In this document: one piece after another, positions 1 through 6,992 of the stretch
How positions within the stretch are numbered: position 1 is the stretch's first letter
Layout: every line of letters starts with the position of its first letter
NCBI GenBank assembly: GCA_002450925.1
Contig: DKAU01000013.1
Location: forward strand, 310-9,091
Source of the DNA: Thiobacillus sp. UBA6918
GTDB lineage: Bacteria; Pseudomonadota; Gammaproteobacteria; Burkholderiales; Thiobacillaceae
Direction of reading: 5' to 3'
Length of the DNA: 8,782 bases
Notes under the pieces: generated by a model
What the model was told of the DNA's origin: nothing
The model's input: only the letters and a program-made list of their open reading frames with translations
The model's database searches: none
Translations under genes and position numbers: made by a program

Positions 1-321
1 CGGCAGGGGCTTCAGGCGCTTCACCACCAGCGCACGTCCTGTGACCTGTTCGCGCTCATCACCTGCCACCACGGATTCAGGCGCATCGCCGGTCAACTGG
101 TTGGGCAGGATACCTGCCAGTTTGTCGAACCAGAACAGGGTAATGTCTGTCAGCACCTTGCCCTTGCCAGGAATGGGGGTGGGCATGATCACATCGAACG
201 CGGACAGGCGGTCGGTCGTCACCATCAGCAGGCGTTTGTCGTCAATGGAGTAGATATCACGCACCTTGCCCTTGGAAATCAGCGGCAGGCTTTTGATGGA
301 CGTTTCCAGAAGCGTGGACAT
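1..321 (-). CDS. purC: PurC, SAICAR synthase, N-terminal 107 residues (cut by window edge)
   Basis: Phosphoribosylaminoimidazole-succinocarboxamide synthase joins CAIR and aspartate using ATP in cytoplasmic de novo purine synthesis. The visible residues carry family signatures: GKVRDIY at 18-24, TTDRLSAFDV at 35-44, then a PTPIPGKGKVLT stretch at 47-58 and WF at 64-65. I recall betaproteobacterial PurC as roughly 290-310 residues, so about a third is present and the rest lies left of base 1. The ATG at 319-321 gives an N-terminus (MSTLLETSIKSLPL) of the form expected for the family, so I take it as the natural PurC start. There is no convincing Shine-Dalgarno just upstream. The same reading frame continues upstream without a stop through the whole AI-2E transporter gene, so the product may instead be made as the C-terminal half of a fusion. 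The family call is very secure; the true translation start is less so. Confidence 0.93.
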   Translation of the reverse strand, partial: MSTLLETSIKSLPLISKGKVRDIYSIDDKRLLMVTTDRLSAFDVIMPTPIPGKGKVLTDITLFWFDKLAGILPNQLTGDAPESVVAGDEREQVTGRALVVKRLKPLP

Positions 322-1413
322 GGATGAACCCGGTGACGAAAAACCCGAATTATACCGACCGGCATATACCGCGCTGTTGAGGTAGGCCCCGTGCAAATGG
401 CGGACAGCGACCAACAGCGCAGCCGCCATGGGGAGTGCGAGCAGCACCCCAAAGAACCCAAAAACCTGGCCGAATGCCGCGAGTGCGAAAATCACCGCGA
501 CCGGATGCAAACCAATGCGATCGCCCACGAGATAAGGCGTCACGACCATTCCTTCCACTGCCTGCCCTGCGATGAATACAGCCAGCACGGGCAACACGCC
601 ACCGATGGACTGGAACTGCAAAGTGGCCTCAAGAACGCCCAGCACCAGGCCCATGGTTGCACCGACAAACGGGATAAACCCCAGCACGCCGGTCAATATG
701 CCAATGGGCAAGGCGAAATCGAGGCCTACAATGGTCAAGCCAACCGAGTAGAAAACGCTCATCACGAACATGACAGACAACTGGCCGCGCAGGAATTCAG
801 ACAGGACTCGATCGATGTCTCGCCCTACACGGCTGACAGACTCGTGCCATAGACGAGGAATCATGTTGTCGACTTTGGCAACCATCCCATCCCAGTCACG
901 AAGCAGGTAGAAAGTCACCACCGGGATCAAAAGTACATTGATCGCAGCGGACAGCAGGGCTGATGCGCCGGATCCCAGCTTGGGGAGAAACTGCTGTGCA
1001 GCATTGCCGGCGCTTTGTGCATGCTCAGCCAACCAGTTGCGTACGGTATCCATGTCGATATTGGCCGAAATGCCCAGCATGCCGGTCAAAGTGGGCATGA
1101 CTTCGTGCTGGATCCAGCCAAGGTATTCTGGCAGCCTGTCAATCAGCAGTTGCGCCTGGTTGATAAAAAGCGGCACCACCATGAACACCAGCCCCACTGT
1201 CAACAGCCCAACCCCGACGAGAACGGCAAAGGAGGCCAGGCTGCGGTTCAAGCCCCACTTTTCAACACGGTCCGCCAGCGGGTCGAAAATATAGGCAAGC
1301 AGTGCCCCGGCAAGGAAAGGGGTAAGAACAGGGGCCAGGATGTAAACCAGGCCGCCTAGAACAAGAAGGGTGGCAAGCGCCAGCCAGGGCAAATTTTCTG
1401 TGCGATTGAGCAT
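322..1413 (-). CDS. AI-2E/PerM-family transporter with no stop codon of its own, continuing in frame into purC
   Basis: The ATG at 1411-1413 opens a 364-residue hydrophobic protein of the AI-2E family transporters (PerM/YdiK/TqsA type), inner-membrane proteins with about seven or eight helices and mostly unknown substrates. Helices are visible near residues 10-42, 62-84 and 152-170, with more in 212-335. The region around RGQL (209-212), the PIG and FIPFVGATMG stretch (236-256) and FGQVFGFFGVLLALPMAAA (314-332) are typical. Length and C-terminus (HLHGAYLNSAVY, 339-350) match a complete member of the family. The next 14 residues (AGRYNSGFSSPGSS) lead directly into the PurC methionine with no stop. 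It is divergent from purM, with 41 nt between the starts. No clear ribosome binding site precedes its ATG. It could be a real permease-PurC fusion, or the stop may be hidden by a base error: a one-base frame change would expose TAA at 350-352. The family call is secure; the boundary is not. Confidence 0.88.
349..354 (-). promoter_or_regulatory. Possible -10 box for purC inside the transporter 3' end
   Basis: The minus strand reads a perfect TATAAT here, placing a possible transcription start about 20 nt before the purC ATG at 321. No good -35 element is visible at 16-18 nt upstream, where the sequence is GC-rich. If used, it would give purC a short leader without a Shine-Dalgarno and would separate purC expression from the transporter. 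It is a single-hexamer match in coding sequence, so weak. Confidence 0.25.
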
Positions 1414-1454
1414 GGCGGTAAAATATCGTTTTTCCAAGAAACTACGAGTTTAAA
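1414..1454. promoter_or_regulatory. Divergent promoter region between the transporter/purC unit and purM
   Basis: This 41-nt AT-rich gap separates the divergent starts of the AI-2E transporter (minus) and purM (plus), so promoters of both should lie here or in the adjacent coding ends. For purM, TAAAAT at 1419-1424 matches the -10 consensus in five of six positions, with only a poor -35 (TTCTGT, 1396-1401). GAG at 1446-1448, six nt before the TTG start, is the only Shine-Dalgarno-like element. I see no match to the enterobacterial PurR operator. A promoter is expected from the geometry; the exact boxes are guesses. Confidence 0.4.
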
Positions 1455-2479
<1,025 letters not shown>

Positions 2480-2483
<4 letters not shown>

Positions 2484-3100
2484 TCCGTGTCGTCGTCCTG
2501 CTCTCCGGCCGCGGCAGCAATTTCAAGTCATTGCTGGACGCGAACCTGCCGGTAGAGTTTGCCGCCGCCATCAGCAACCGGCCAGATGCCGCGGGTCTAG
2601 AGTACGCGCGCGAACGCGGCATCCCTGCCCTCACACTCGATCACAAGGCCTATCCCACCCGGGAAGCATTCGACGAAGATTTGGCAAAAACCATCGAGAG
2701 TGTTGGTGCCGACCTTGTCGTGCTGGCCGGTTACATGCGCATCCTTACCAAGGAATTCGTACTGCGCCACGAGGGCCGCCTCATGAACATTCACCCTTCG
2801 CTGCTGCCCATGTTTCCCGGGCTCGATACGCATGCGCGTGCCATTGCAGAAGGCGTGAAAATCCACGGCTGCACCGTGCATTTCGTGACCCCCACACTTG
2901 ATCACGGCCCCATCATCATCCAGGCCGCTGTTCCCGTGAAATCGGATGACACCCCGGACACACTTGCGGCGCGGGTTCTGGAACAGGAACATCGCATCTA
3001 CCCCCAGGCCGTACGCTGGTTCGCAGAGGGAAAACTGGTTATTTCGGACGGGTTGGTGAACGTGCGTGACGACAATGTGTCTCAATGGTTGTTGGCTTAA
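2480..3100 (+). CDS. purN: PurN, phosphoribosylglycinamide formyltransferase (GAR transformylase 1)
   Basis: PurN transfers a formyl group from 10-formyltetrahydrofolate to GAR, giving FGAR, two steps before PurM. The 206-residue protein begins with a Rossmann-like strand and the loop SGRGSN (9-14). It carries the catalytic set N103 and H105 in the NIHPSLLP motif and D141 in TPTLDHGPI, matching the Asn-His-Asp triad of E. coli PurN. HGCTVHFVT at 129-137 is also typical. The start is GTG at 2480, overlapping the purM stop as GTGA. The DUF3108 gene begins 15 nt after its stop, so this is one operon of purM, purN and two envelope genes. Length is normal and all key residues are present. Confidence 0.97.
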
Positions 3101-3115
3101 ACATGAGACCAGAGC

Positions 3116-3808
3116 ATGAAATACTGCATCGCATTCATTCTGTCGTTTCTTGCAACTTCTGCATTTGCAAAAAGCCCCCAGCAGTTTGAGCTTGTTTACC
3201 GATTTACCTTCAATGGTCATTACGTCGGCGAAGTAACCGATCGCTTCAAGCGCGAAGGCAGCCATTACCAGCTCACCAGCAATGCCAAACCAAAGGGAAA
3301 TCTTGCCCTGTTGCTTCCGCTTCTGACACTTACAAGCGAAGGTGAAATCAAATCTCAGGGCTTTGTGCCCAATCGATACCAACAGGTACGAAGCAATGCG
3401 CCCAACAAAGCTGCGGTTGCACAGTTCGACTGGGCCAATGGTTTGCTAACCCAACAATACAAGGGCGCTTCCGAGCAAACCGAATTGCAAAAAGGAACAC
3501 AGGACGCACTGACCCAGCTCTACGCATTCACGCTAATGGGTGAACTGCCCAAGCAGCTGGAATTCCCGGTCAGCAACGGCCGCAAGCTCATCAACTATCG
3601 TTACCAGAAGCAGCCGGCCGGACGCATCGACACCCCGATGGGATCCTATGAGGTAGTGGAATATCGACGCATTGCCGATCCTGACGAAAACGCGATTTCT
3701 GTCTGGGTAGCACCTGGCCTTAACAACCTCCCCTTGCGCATCCGCGTGCGCGAAGATGCCGGCACCTTCGATCAACAGCTGATACGCATGAATTATCGTT
3801 CGATATGA
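3116..3808 (+). CDS. DUF3108 protein with signal peptide, function unknown
   Basis: This is a 230-residue exported protein. MKYCIAFILSFLATSAFA (1-18) is a typical Sec signal peptide, with likely cleavage after AFA. The mature part is a predicted beta-rich DUF3108 domain: a YRFTFNGHYVGEVTD opening strand (28-42), GFVPNRYQQVR at 82-92, DALTQLYAFTLMG at 130-142, TPMGSYEVVEYRR at 173-185 and VWVAPGLNNLPLRI at 196-209. The same landmarks recur in the same order in the downstream gene, so the two are paralogues. From what I know, DUF3108 genes often follow purN in betaproteobacteria; their biochemical role is not established. Start ATG at 3116 follows AGAG at 3111-3114. Its end overlaps the next gene by four bases (ATGA). 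Action in the periplasm is inferred from the signal peptide. Confidence 0.88.
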   Translation: MKYCIAFILSFLATSAFAKSPQQFELVYRFTFNGHYVGEVTDRFKREGSHYQLTSNAKPKGNLALLLPLLTLTSEGEIKSQGFVPNRYQQVRSNAPNKAAVAQFDWANGLLTQQYKGASEQTELQKGTQDALTQLYAFTLMGELPKQLEFPVSNGRKLINYRYQKQPAGRIDTPMGSYEVVEYRRIADPDENAISVWVAPGLNNLPLRIRVREDAGTFDQQLIRMNYRSI

Positions 3809-4896
3809 ATCAGGAAAGTCGGCGGCGTGGCGTACTCACACTGAAAACCCTTGGTCGAGGATTCTGGATCGGGATCATTGCCTCGCTCGCCTTGCATGCG
3901 CTGCTGGTCACTACCGGGCGTTTTCAGATGCAGCGCTGGGAAAATGCGACAACCCTGGATGTCAGCATCGAACCAGAAGAATTTGAAGCGGTTCCCTTGC
4001 CAAAACCAGAACCTGTCAGCAAGCCGGTAACCGAGCCCCAAGCCGAAGCAAAGCCTGAACCGCAAACGAACCCCAATCCGCCACAACCCCTCACAGAGCA
4101 TCAGGCTCAACAGCCTTTGGCAGCGATAGACGAACCGGCCTCCATTTCTGCTTCGCCCATACCCGAACAGGCCGTTCCACGGCCTCCTGCCGGACCCGCA
4201 CCATCGGTAGACAAACCTTTCGCCGCCCTAACCCGAGCCGCAGAAAACATCCGCGAACTGCCTGTCCGCATTGAAATCGTGTACGAACTGCAAGGCGTGT
4301 TGAGCGGACGACAGGTCCATGTCTGGAAGAGAACGGATGATCGCTACATTCTGGAATCGGAATCGGAAGCCGGTGGGCTTGCCGGACTGTTCGTACGCGG
4401 GAAAATGATCCAGAGAAGCGAGGGCAGCATCAGCCCGCTCGGCCTCATGCCCGATCAATATGAAAACCAGCGCATGTCTGGAAAGAAGGAAATCCTGCGA
4501 TTTGACTACAAGGCCAACCTGATCGAATCCGTACGCATAGATTCAAAACACGGCAGACGGACACTGGAACTCCCTCTGGTCACCAGCACCCAGGATCCCT
4601 TGAGTTCGATCTATCAACTGGCAATGGCCGCGCGCAGCGACAAGGATGGACTTCTGGTTGCGGCCAACACAAAGCGTGTAAAAGGCTATCCCTATCGCAC
4701 TCTTGGAACAGAAACACTGAACACACCGCTGGGAGAAATCAACGCCGTGCACGTCACACGGGAAGGCGATTCGGAAAAGAGCGCCGTCCATCTGTGGCTC
4801 GCCCCAAAACGAAATTTCCTGCCGGTGAAAGTGACTTATATCGACGAGGACGGCACAGACTGGGTGCTCGAAGCCGTCAGCATCAAGTCCCAATAG
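3805..4896 (+). CDS. Membrane-anchored DUF3108 protein with TonB-like proline-rich spacer
   Basis: This 363-residue protein starts inside the stop of the previous gene (ATGA). A short basic N-terminus is followed by one membrane helix, about residues 20-38 (WIGIIASLALHALLV). A Pro/Glu/Lys/Gln-rich stretch at about 61-135 contains repeated PKPEP, KPEPQ and PQPL motifs, resembling the periplasm-spanning part of TonB. A second DUF3108 domain fills about 150-360: GLMPDQYENQR at 213-223, then DPLSSIYQLAMAA, TPLGEINAVHVTRE and HLWLAPKRNFLPV, aligning with the upstream paralogue. The likely layout is an inner-membrane anchor, an extended spacer and a periplasmic domain. It lacks a recognisable TonB C-terminal domain, so a TonB assignment is not supported. 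Its TAG stop is 3 nt from the stop of the convergent ligase gene. Confidence 0.87.
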   Translation: MNQESRRRGVLTLKTLGRGFWIGIIASLALHALLVTTGRFQMQRWENATTLDVSIEPEEFEAVPLPKPEPVSKPVTEPQAEAKPEPQTNPNPPQPLTEHQAQQPLAAIDEPASISASPIPEQAVPRPPAGPAPSVDKPFAALTRAAENIRELPVRIEIVYELQGVLSGRQVHVWKRTDDRYILESESEAGGLAGLFVRGKMIQRSEGSISPLGLMPDQYENQRMSGKKEILRFDYKANLIESVRIDSKHGRRTLELPLVTSTQDPLSSIYQLAMAARSDKDGLLVAANTKRVKGYPYRTLGTETLNTPLGEINAVHVTREGDSEKSAVHLWLAPKRNFLPVKVTYIDEDGTDWVLEAVSIKSQ

Positions 4897-4899
4897 GGA

Positions 4900-6411
4900 T
4901 CAGTCGGCAAAGGGGTTGTTCCCCTTGGGGCTGGCAACTGGAAGAGTAACAGGAGAAATAGTAGGAATTTCGGTCCTGGATTTGGGTTCTTGCCTTGCAT
5001 TCCTGGGCGCACGGCCGTGATGCTCATTGCGATGGAAAAATACGCCCGCCAGCAGTGCAAAATAAATCGCATTGGCAGGTATGTGCAGATTGAAATCCGT
5101 CAGGCTGTGCAACGCCATCACGAAAAGGCCAATGCCCGCGCCCACCTGCATGAAGGCAAGCGTACCCCAGTGTGAACCCCGCAGCAGGCTCGGCCAGCGC
5201 ATGGCATACATCACAACAAACATGATGATCACAACCAATGCGGGAAGACCACCTTCAAGCACAAATTCGATGTAATCGTTGTGTGCGTGATTTACGAACT
5301 GTCCGATGGACTCAGGCTCGAACCGCCAGTAAACACCAGGGAAGGTTCCCAAACCGCTTCCAAACGGGAAGAACTCCCACAGCGCTTTCATGCTGGTCGA
5401 GTAGATGGACCAGCGCGCATCACTCAACGCATCCTCAGCCGAAAAACGCTCCATCACTGGCGCAAGACCAATGATGGCCGCGAGAGCGAGACCGATCACG
5501 GCAAACACCGTCGCCAAACTCTTCGAACGGGCACCGCCCAGATGACGGCCATACAGGATTGCCGACAGCAATATGCCGATCATGCCCATCATGATGCCGC
5601 TTCGTGAGCGGCTGAAAATCAACCCCAGCATGATCGCAATGAAGAGCGATGAAAACAGCATGGTCTGATTCGGTTTCGGCAAGCGAGTGATAAAACCGGA
5701 AATCCTTCTTAGCCAGTTTCGCCCTGCATAGCGTGCACTGCCACCGCCCTGCCCAACCCTCGCCGCAAGAAGCCCCAATGCAATTGGCAGCGCCATTTCC
5801 AGCAGGCCCGCAAGGTGATTGCGGTTGACATAGGTGCCAACAACCAAGCCGATGTCGCCCGGATTCAAGCGGAAAGCAGTTTGTGAACCGCCACCAAACT
5901 GAACAAGTGCCAGCACTGCCTGGAAGGCTGCCATGCCGAGAAAAACATAAACTACCCGCTTCAAAGATTGTTCCTGGAGCCCGATCGTTACCAAAAGCAC
6001 CGCTAGCGGCGGCAACATGGCAAGCCAGGTTGTTTCAGTAATGGCAGGAACAAGAGAAACTGGGCGCCAACCCGTGGCGCCTGAGCCAAACCCGGCAATG
6101 GCGGCGTGATAGACTTCCCTGCCTGGAAGGTTCTGCCAGATTGCCTCAGGCATGGGCAACAACTGCAGCGCAGGAAAAAGCACGAGTAGCCCAAGTGCAA
6201 AAAGAAATGGCCTGGGCAGGTGTTTGAGAAAGGAGGGCTGCCAGAGCAATGAGGCCAGCAGAGGTAATGCCATTAGTTCCATCACCATCAGCGGCAGGGG
6301 ATAATCACCCCCCGAAATCAGCGGCGCGAAAACAAGCAAGGTGGACAGCAAAAGAAAAAAGAGCGCATCCACTGCGCTCTTCTGACTTGCCCGGGTGTAG
6401 AGGGATTTCAA
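4900..6411 (-). CDS. O-antigen ligase/polymerase (Wzy_C) family membrane protein
   Basis: This 503-residue inner-membrane protein has about eleven or twelve helices. It resembles the O-antigen ligase family (WaaL/Wzy-type glycan ligases and polymerases acting on undecaprenyl-linked sugar chains on the periplasmic side). Landmarks are YVNRNHLAGLLEMALP (194-209), SRSRSG (267-272), DARWSIYSTSMKALWEFFP (331-349), NHAHNDYIEFVLEGGLPAL (374-392, in the large periplasmic loop that carries the family's active-site residues) and HSLTDFNLHIPANA (435-448). The last 40 residues form a polar Pro/Ser/Asn tail. The start is uncertain: TTG at 6411 follows AAGG (6423-6426) by 11 nt, and no ATG exists upstream in frame. 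GTG at 6372 would still retain the first helix. It lies 24 nt after the FecR-like gene. A terminator-like hairpin sits in codons 11-21. Whether it is a ligase or a polymerase cannot be told from sequence. Confidence 0.88.
   Translation of the reverse strand: MKSLYTRASQKSAVDALFFLLLSTLLVFAPLISGGDYPLPLMVMELMALPLLASLLWQPSFLKHLPRPFLFALGLLVLFPALQLLPMPEAIWQNLPGREVYHAAIAGFGSGATGWRPVSLVPAITETTWLAMLPPLAVLLVTIGLQEQSLKRVVYVFLGMAAFQAVLALVQFGGGSQTAFRLNPGDIGLVVGTYVNRNHLAGLLEMALPIALGLLAARVGQGGGSARYAGRNWLRRISGFITRLPKPNQTMLFSSLFIAIMLGLIFSRSRSGIMMGMIGILLSAILYGRHLGGARSKSLATVFAVIGLALAAIIGLAPVMERFSAEDALSDARWSIYSTSMKALWEFFPFGSGLGTFPGVYWRFEPESIGQFVNHAHNDYIEFVLEGGLPALVVIIMFVVMYAMRWPSLLRGSHWGTLAFMQVGAGIGLFVMALHSLTDFNLHIPANAIYFALLAGVFFHRNEHHGRAPRNARQEPKSRTEIPTISPVTLPVASPKGNNPFAD
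4910..4926. other. Short perfect inverted repeat at the convergent gene junction
   Basis: AAGGGG (4910-4915) and CCCCTT (4921-4926) enclose the loop TTGTT. The repeat lies in the last codons of the ligase gene, 14 nt past the stop of the plus-strand DUF3108 gene. It could slow or end plus-strand transcripts, but neither side has a U tract, so it is not a standard intrinsic terminator. Confidence 0.2.
6349..6381 (-). terminator. Intrinsic-terminator-like hairpin inside the start of the ligase gene
   Basis: On the minus strand AAGAGCGCA (6381-6373), loop GTGGA and TGCGCTCTT (6367-6359) form a perfect 9-bp stem with five G-C pairs. It runs straight into TTTTCTTTTG, so the RNA has a U-rich tail beginning within the stem. 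This has the complete form of a Rho-independent terminator for transcripts coming from the FecR-like gene, whose stop is about 55 nt upstream. It overlaps codons 11-21 of the ligase reading frame. Ribosomes initiating at the TTG would prevent folding, so it may end most transcripts unless the ligase is being translated. The Leu/Phe-rich first helix explains the T-rich codons but not the perfect stem. Confidence 0.5.
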
Positions 6412-6435
6412 ACCGAATGAAACCTTGAAACTGAG

Positions 6436-6855
6436 TTATTGACCAAACCCGTTGGTTGCGGCACTGATAACCTCAATCGCAAGCAACCCGCCAACCACGG
6501 CAATGCCATAGGAAACCGGATGGGTTCCTGCCACTTGGGTAGCTGTTTTGGTGGCATCAAGGATCGCTGCCTTGCAGCCCGGGTCAATGTTGATCACGAT
6601 CAGGTTGTTGGATTTCAGTTTGGTGCGGCAGCCATCGGTAAAAGTGATCTCGGCCATGGAACCGTCCAACGTGACGACACGATCGTTTTCAAACAAAGGC
6701 GCATCGACCTTGGAGGTAACGAAACCCTTGCCGTGGTCAACCATAACGGTACCGCCAGCATCGGAAATCGAGGCGACACTGTTCTGCTCGGCGGCATATG
6801 CAAGCACCGGGAAGCAAAAGGCAACACTGAAAATCGCCAGAACCTTCTTGATCAT
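6436..6855 (-). CDS. Small secreted FecR-like domain protein
   Basis: This 139-residue exported protein begins with a clear signal peptide (MIKKVLAIFSVAFCFPVLAYA, cleavage near residue 21). A short beta-rich stretch resembles FecR-type domains: SDAGGTVMVDHGKGFV at 31-46, ENDRVVTLDGSMAEITFTDG at 56-75 and LKSNNLIVINI at 80-90. Two mature cysteines, C76 and C94, could form a disulfide. A glycine-rich hydrophobic segment (YGIAVVGGLLAIEVISAA, 116-133) near the C-terminus could be a membrane anchor. I chose ATG at 6855 over the in-frame TTG at 6867 because it gives a normal signal peptide, with GGGG (6862-6865) about seven nt ahead as the likely ribosome site. It has its own candidate promoter and lies 24 nt before the ligase gene. 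It is not a real FecR: there is no anti-sigma region and no receptor gene nearby. A role in polysaccharide export or assembly is inferred from context. Confidence 0.8.
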   Translation of the reverse strand: MIKKVLAIFSVAFCFPVLAYAAEQNSVASISDAGGTVMVDHGKGFVTSKVDAPLFENDRVVTLDGSMAEITFTDGCRTKLKSNNLIVINIDPGCKAAILDATKTATQVAGTHPVSYGIAVVGGLLAIEVISAATNGFGQ

Positions 6856-6877
6856 TGACTGCCCCAAATGTTGATCA
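6849..6877 (-). promoter_or_regulatory. TGATCA repeat pair bracketing the FecR-like start codon, possible RNA hairpin
   Basis: The 8-bp word TTGATCAT occurs at 6848-6855 and again at 6871-6878, 23 bp apart. Because TGATCA is self-complementary, the two copies can pair in the mRNA as a 6-bp stem. The loop is 17 nt and contains the GGGG ribosome site, and the UG of the start codon is in the stem. As DNA, two palindromes about two helical turns apart would suit a dimeric regulator. Either reading is inference from symmetry. Confidence 0.3.
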
Positions 6878-6898
6878 TCTATATTCTTGAATTACGCA

Positions 6899-6904
6899 AT
6901 TATA
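6899..6904 (-). promoter_or_regulatory. Candidate -10 box of the FecR-like gene promoter
   Basis: A perfect TATAAT on the minus strand lies in the AT-rich 137-nt gap upstream of the FecR-like gene. Transcription would start near 6892, giving a leader of about 37 nt that includes the TGATCA hairpin. The -35 region at 16-18 nt spacing (around 6922-6928, TTCGGC-like) is poor, so an activator or an alternative sigma factor may be involved. This supports separate transcription of the FecR-like and ligase genes from the upstream TPR gene. Confidence 0.4.
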
Positions 6905-6932
6905 AACAGGTTTACCAACCAGCCGAAAAACT

Positions 6933-6960
6933 CTCTTAAATCAAAGGGTCTTATAGATCC
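6933..6960 (-). terminator. Weak terminator-like hairpin after the TPR gene
   Basis: About 33 nt past the TPR gene stop, the minus strand reads GGATCT, loop ATA, then AGACCC, followed by TTTGATTT. The six-pair stem has one A-C mismatch and the U tract is interrupted, so termination would be inefficient at best. Confidence 0.2.
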
Positions 6961-6992
6961 GAAACAAACATTCGTAGCGTCAAAGCCACAAA

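Noticed and set aside
391..852. 153-residue plus-strand open frame rich in His, Gln and Arg
   Set aside because: It is the antisense shadow of the transporter helices; composition is typical of a mirrored membrane protein.
1414..1454. Possible purine repressor (PurR) operator between the divergent purine genes
   Set aside because: No stretch resembles the 16-bp palindrome known from enterobacteria.
2597..3382. 261-residue open frame on the minus strand opposite purN and the first DUF3108 gene
   Set aside because: It is antisense to a clearly recognisable PurN, has no family features and spans an operon junction; it is explained by codon bias of the plus-strand genes.
4886..4900. TCCC-AATA-GGGA inverted repeat across the convergent stop codons
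   Set aside because: The stem is only 4 bp and neither strand has a U tract, so it does not support a terminator.
6436..6855. Calling the small protein FecR and assigning iron-dicitrate signalling
   Set aside because: It is too short, lacks the anti-sigma region, and has no sigma factor or TonB-dependent receptor gene nearby.
6868..6939. 23-codon plus-strand frame (starts MLIIYILELRNYKQ) in the gap upstream of the FecR-like gene
   Set aside because: No ribosome site precedes it, it runs against the candidate promoter, and a frame this short is expected by chance.
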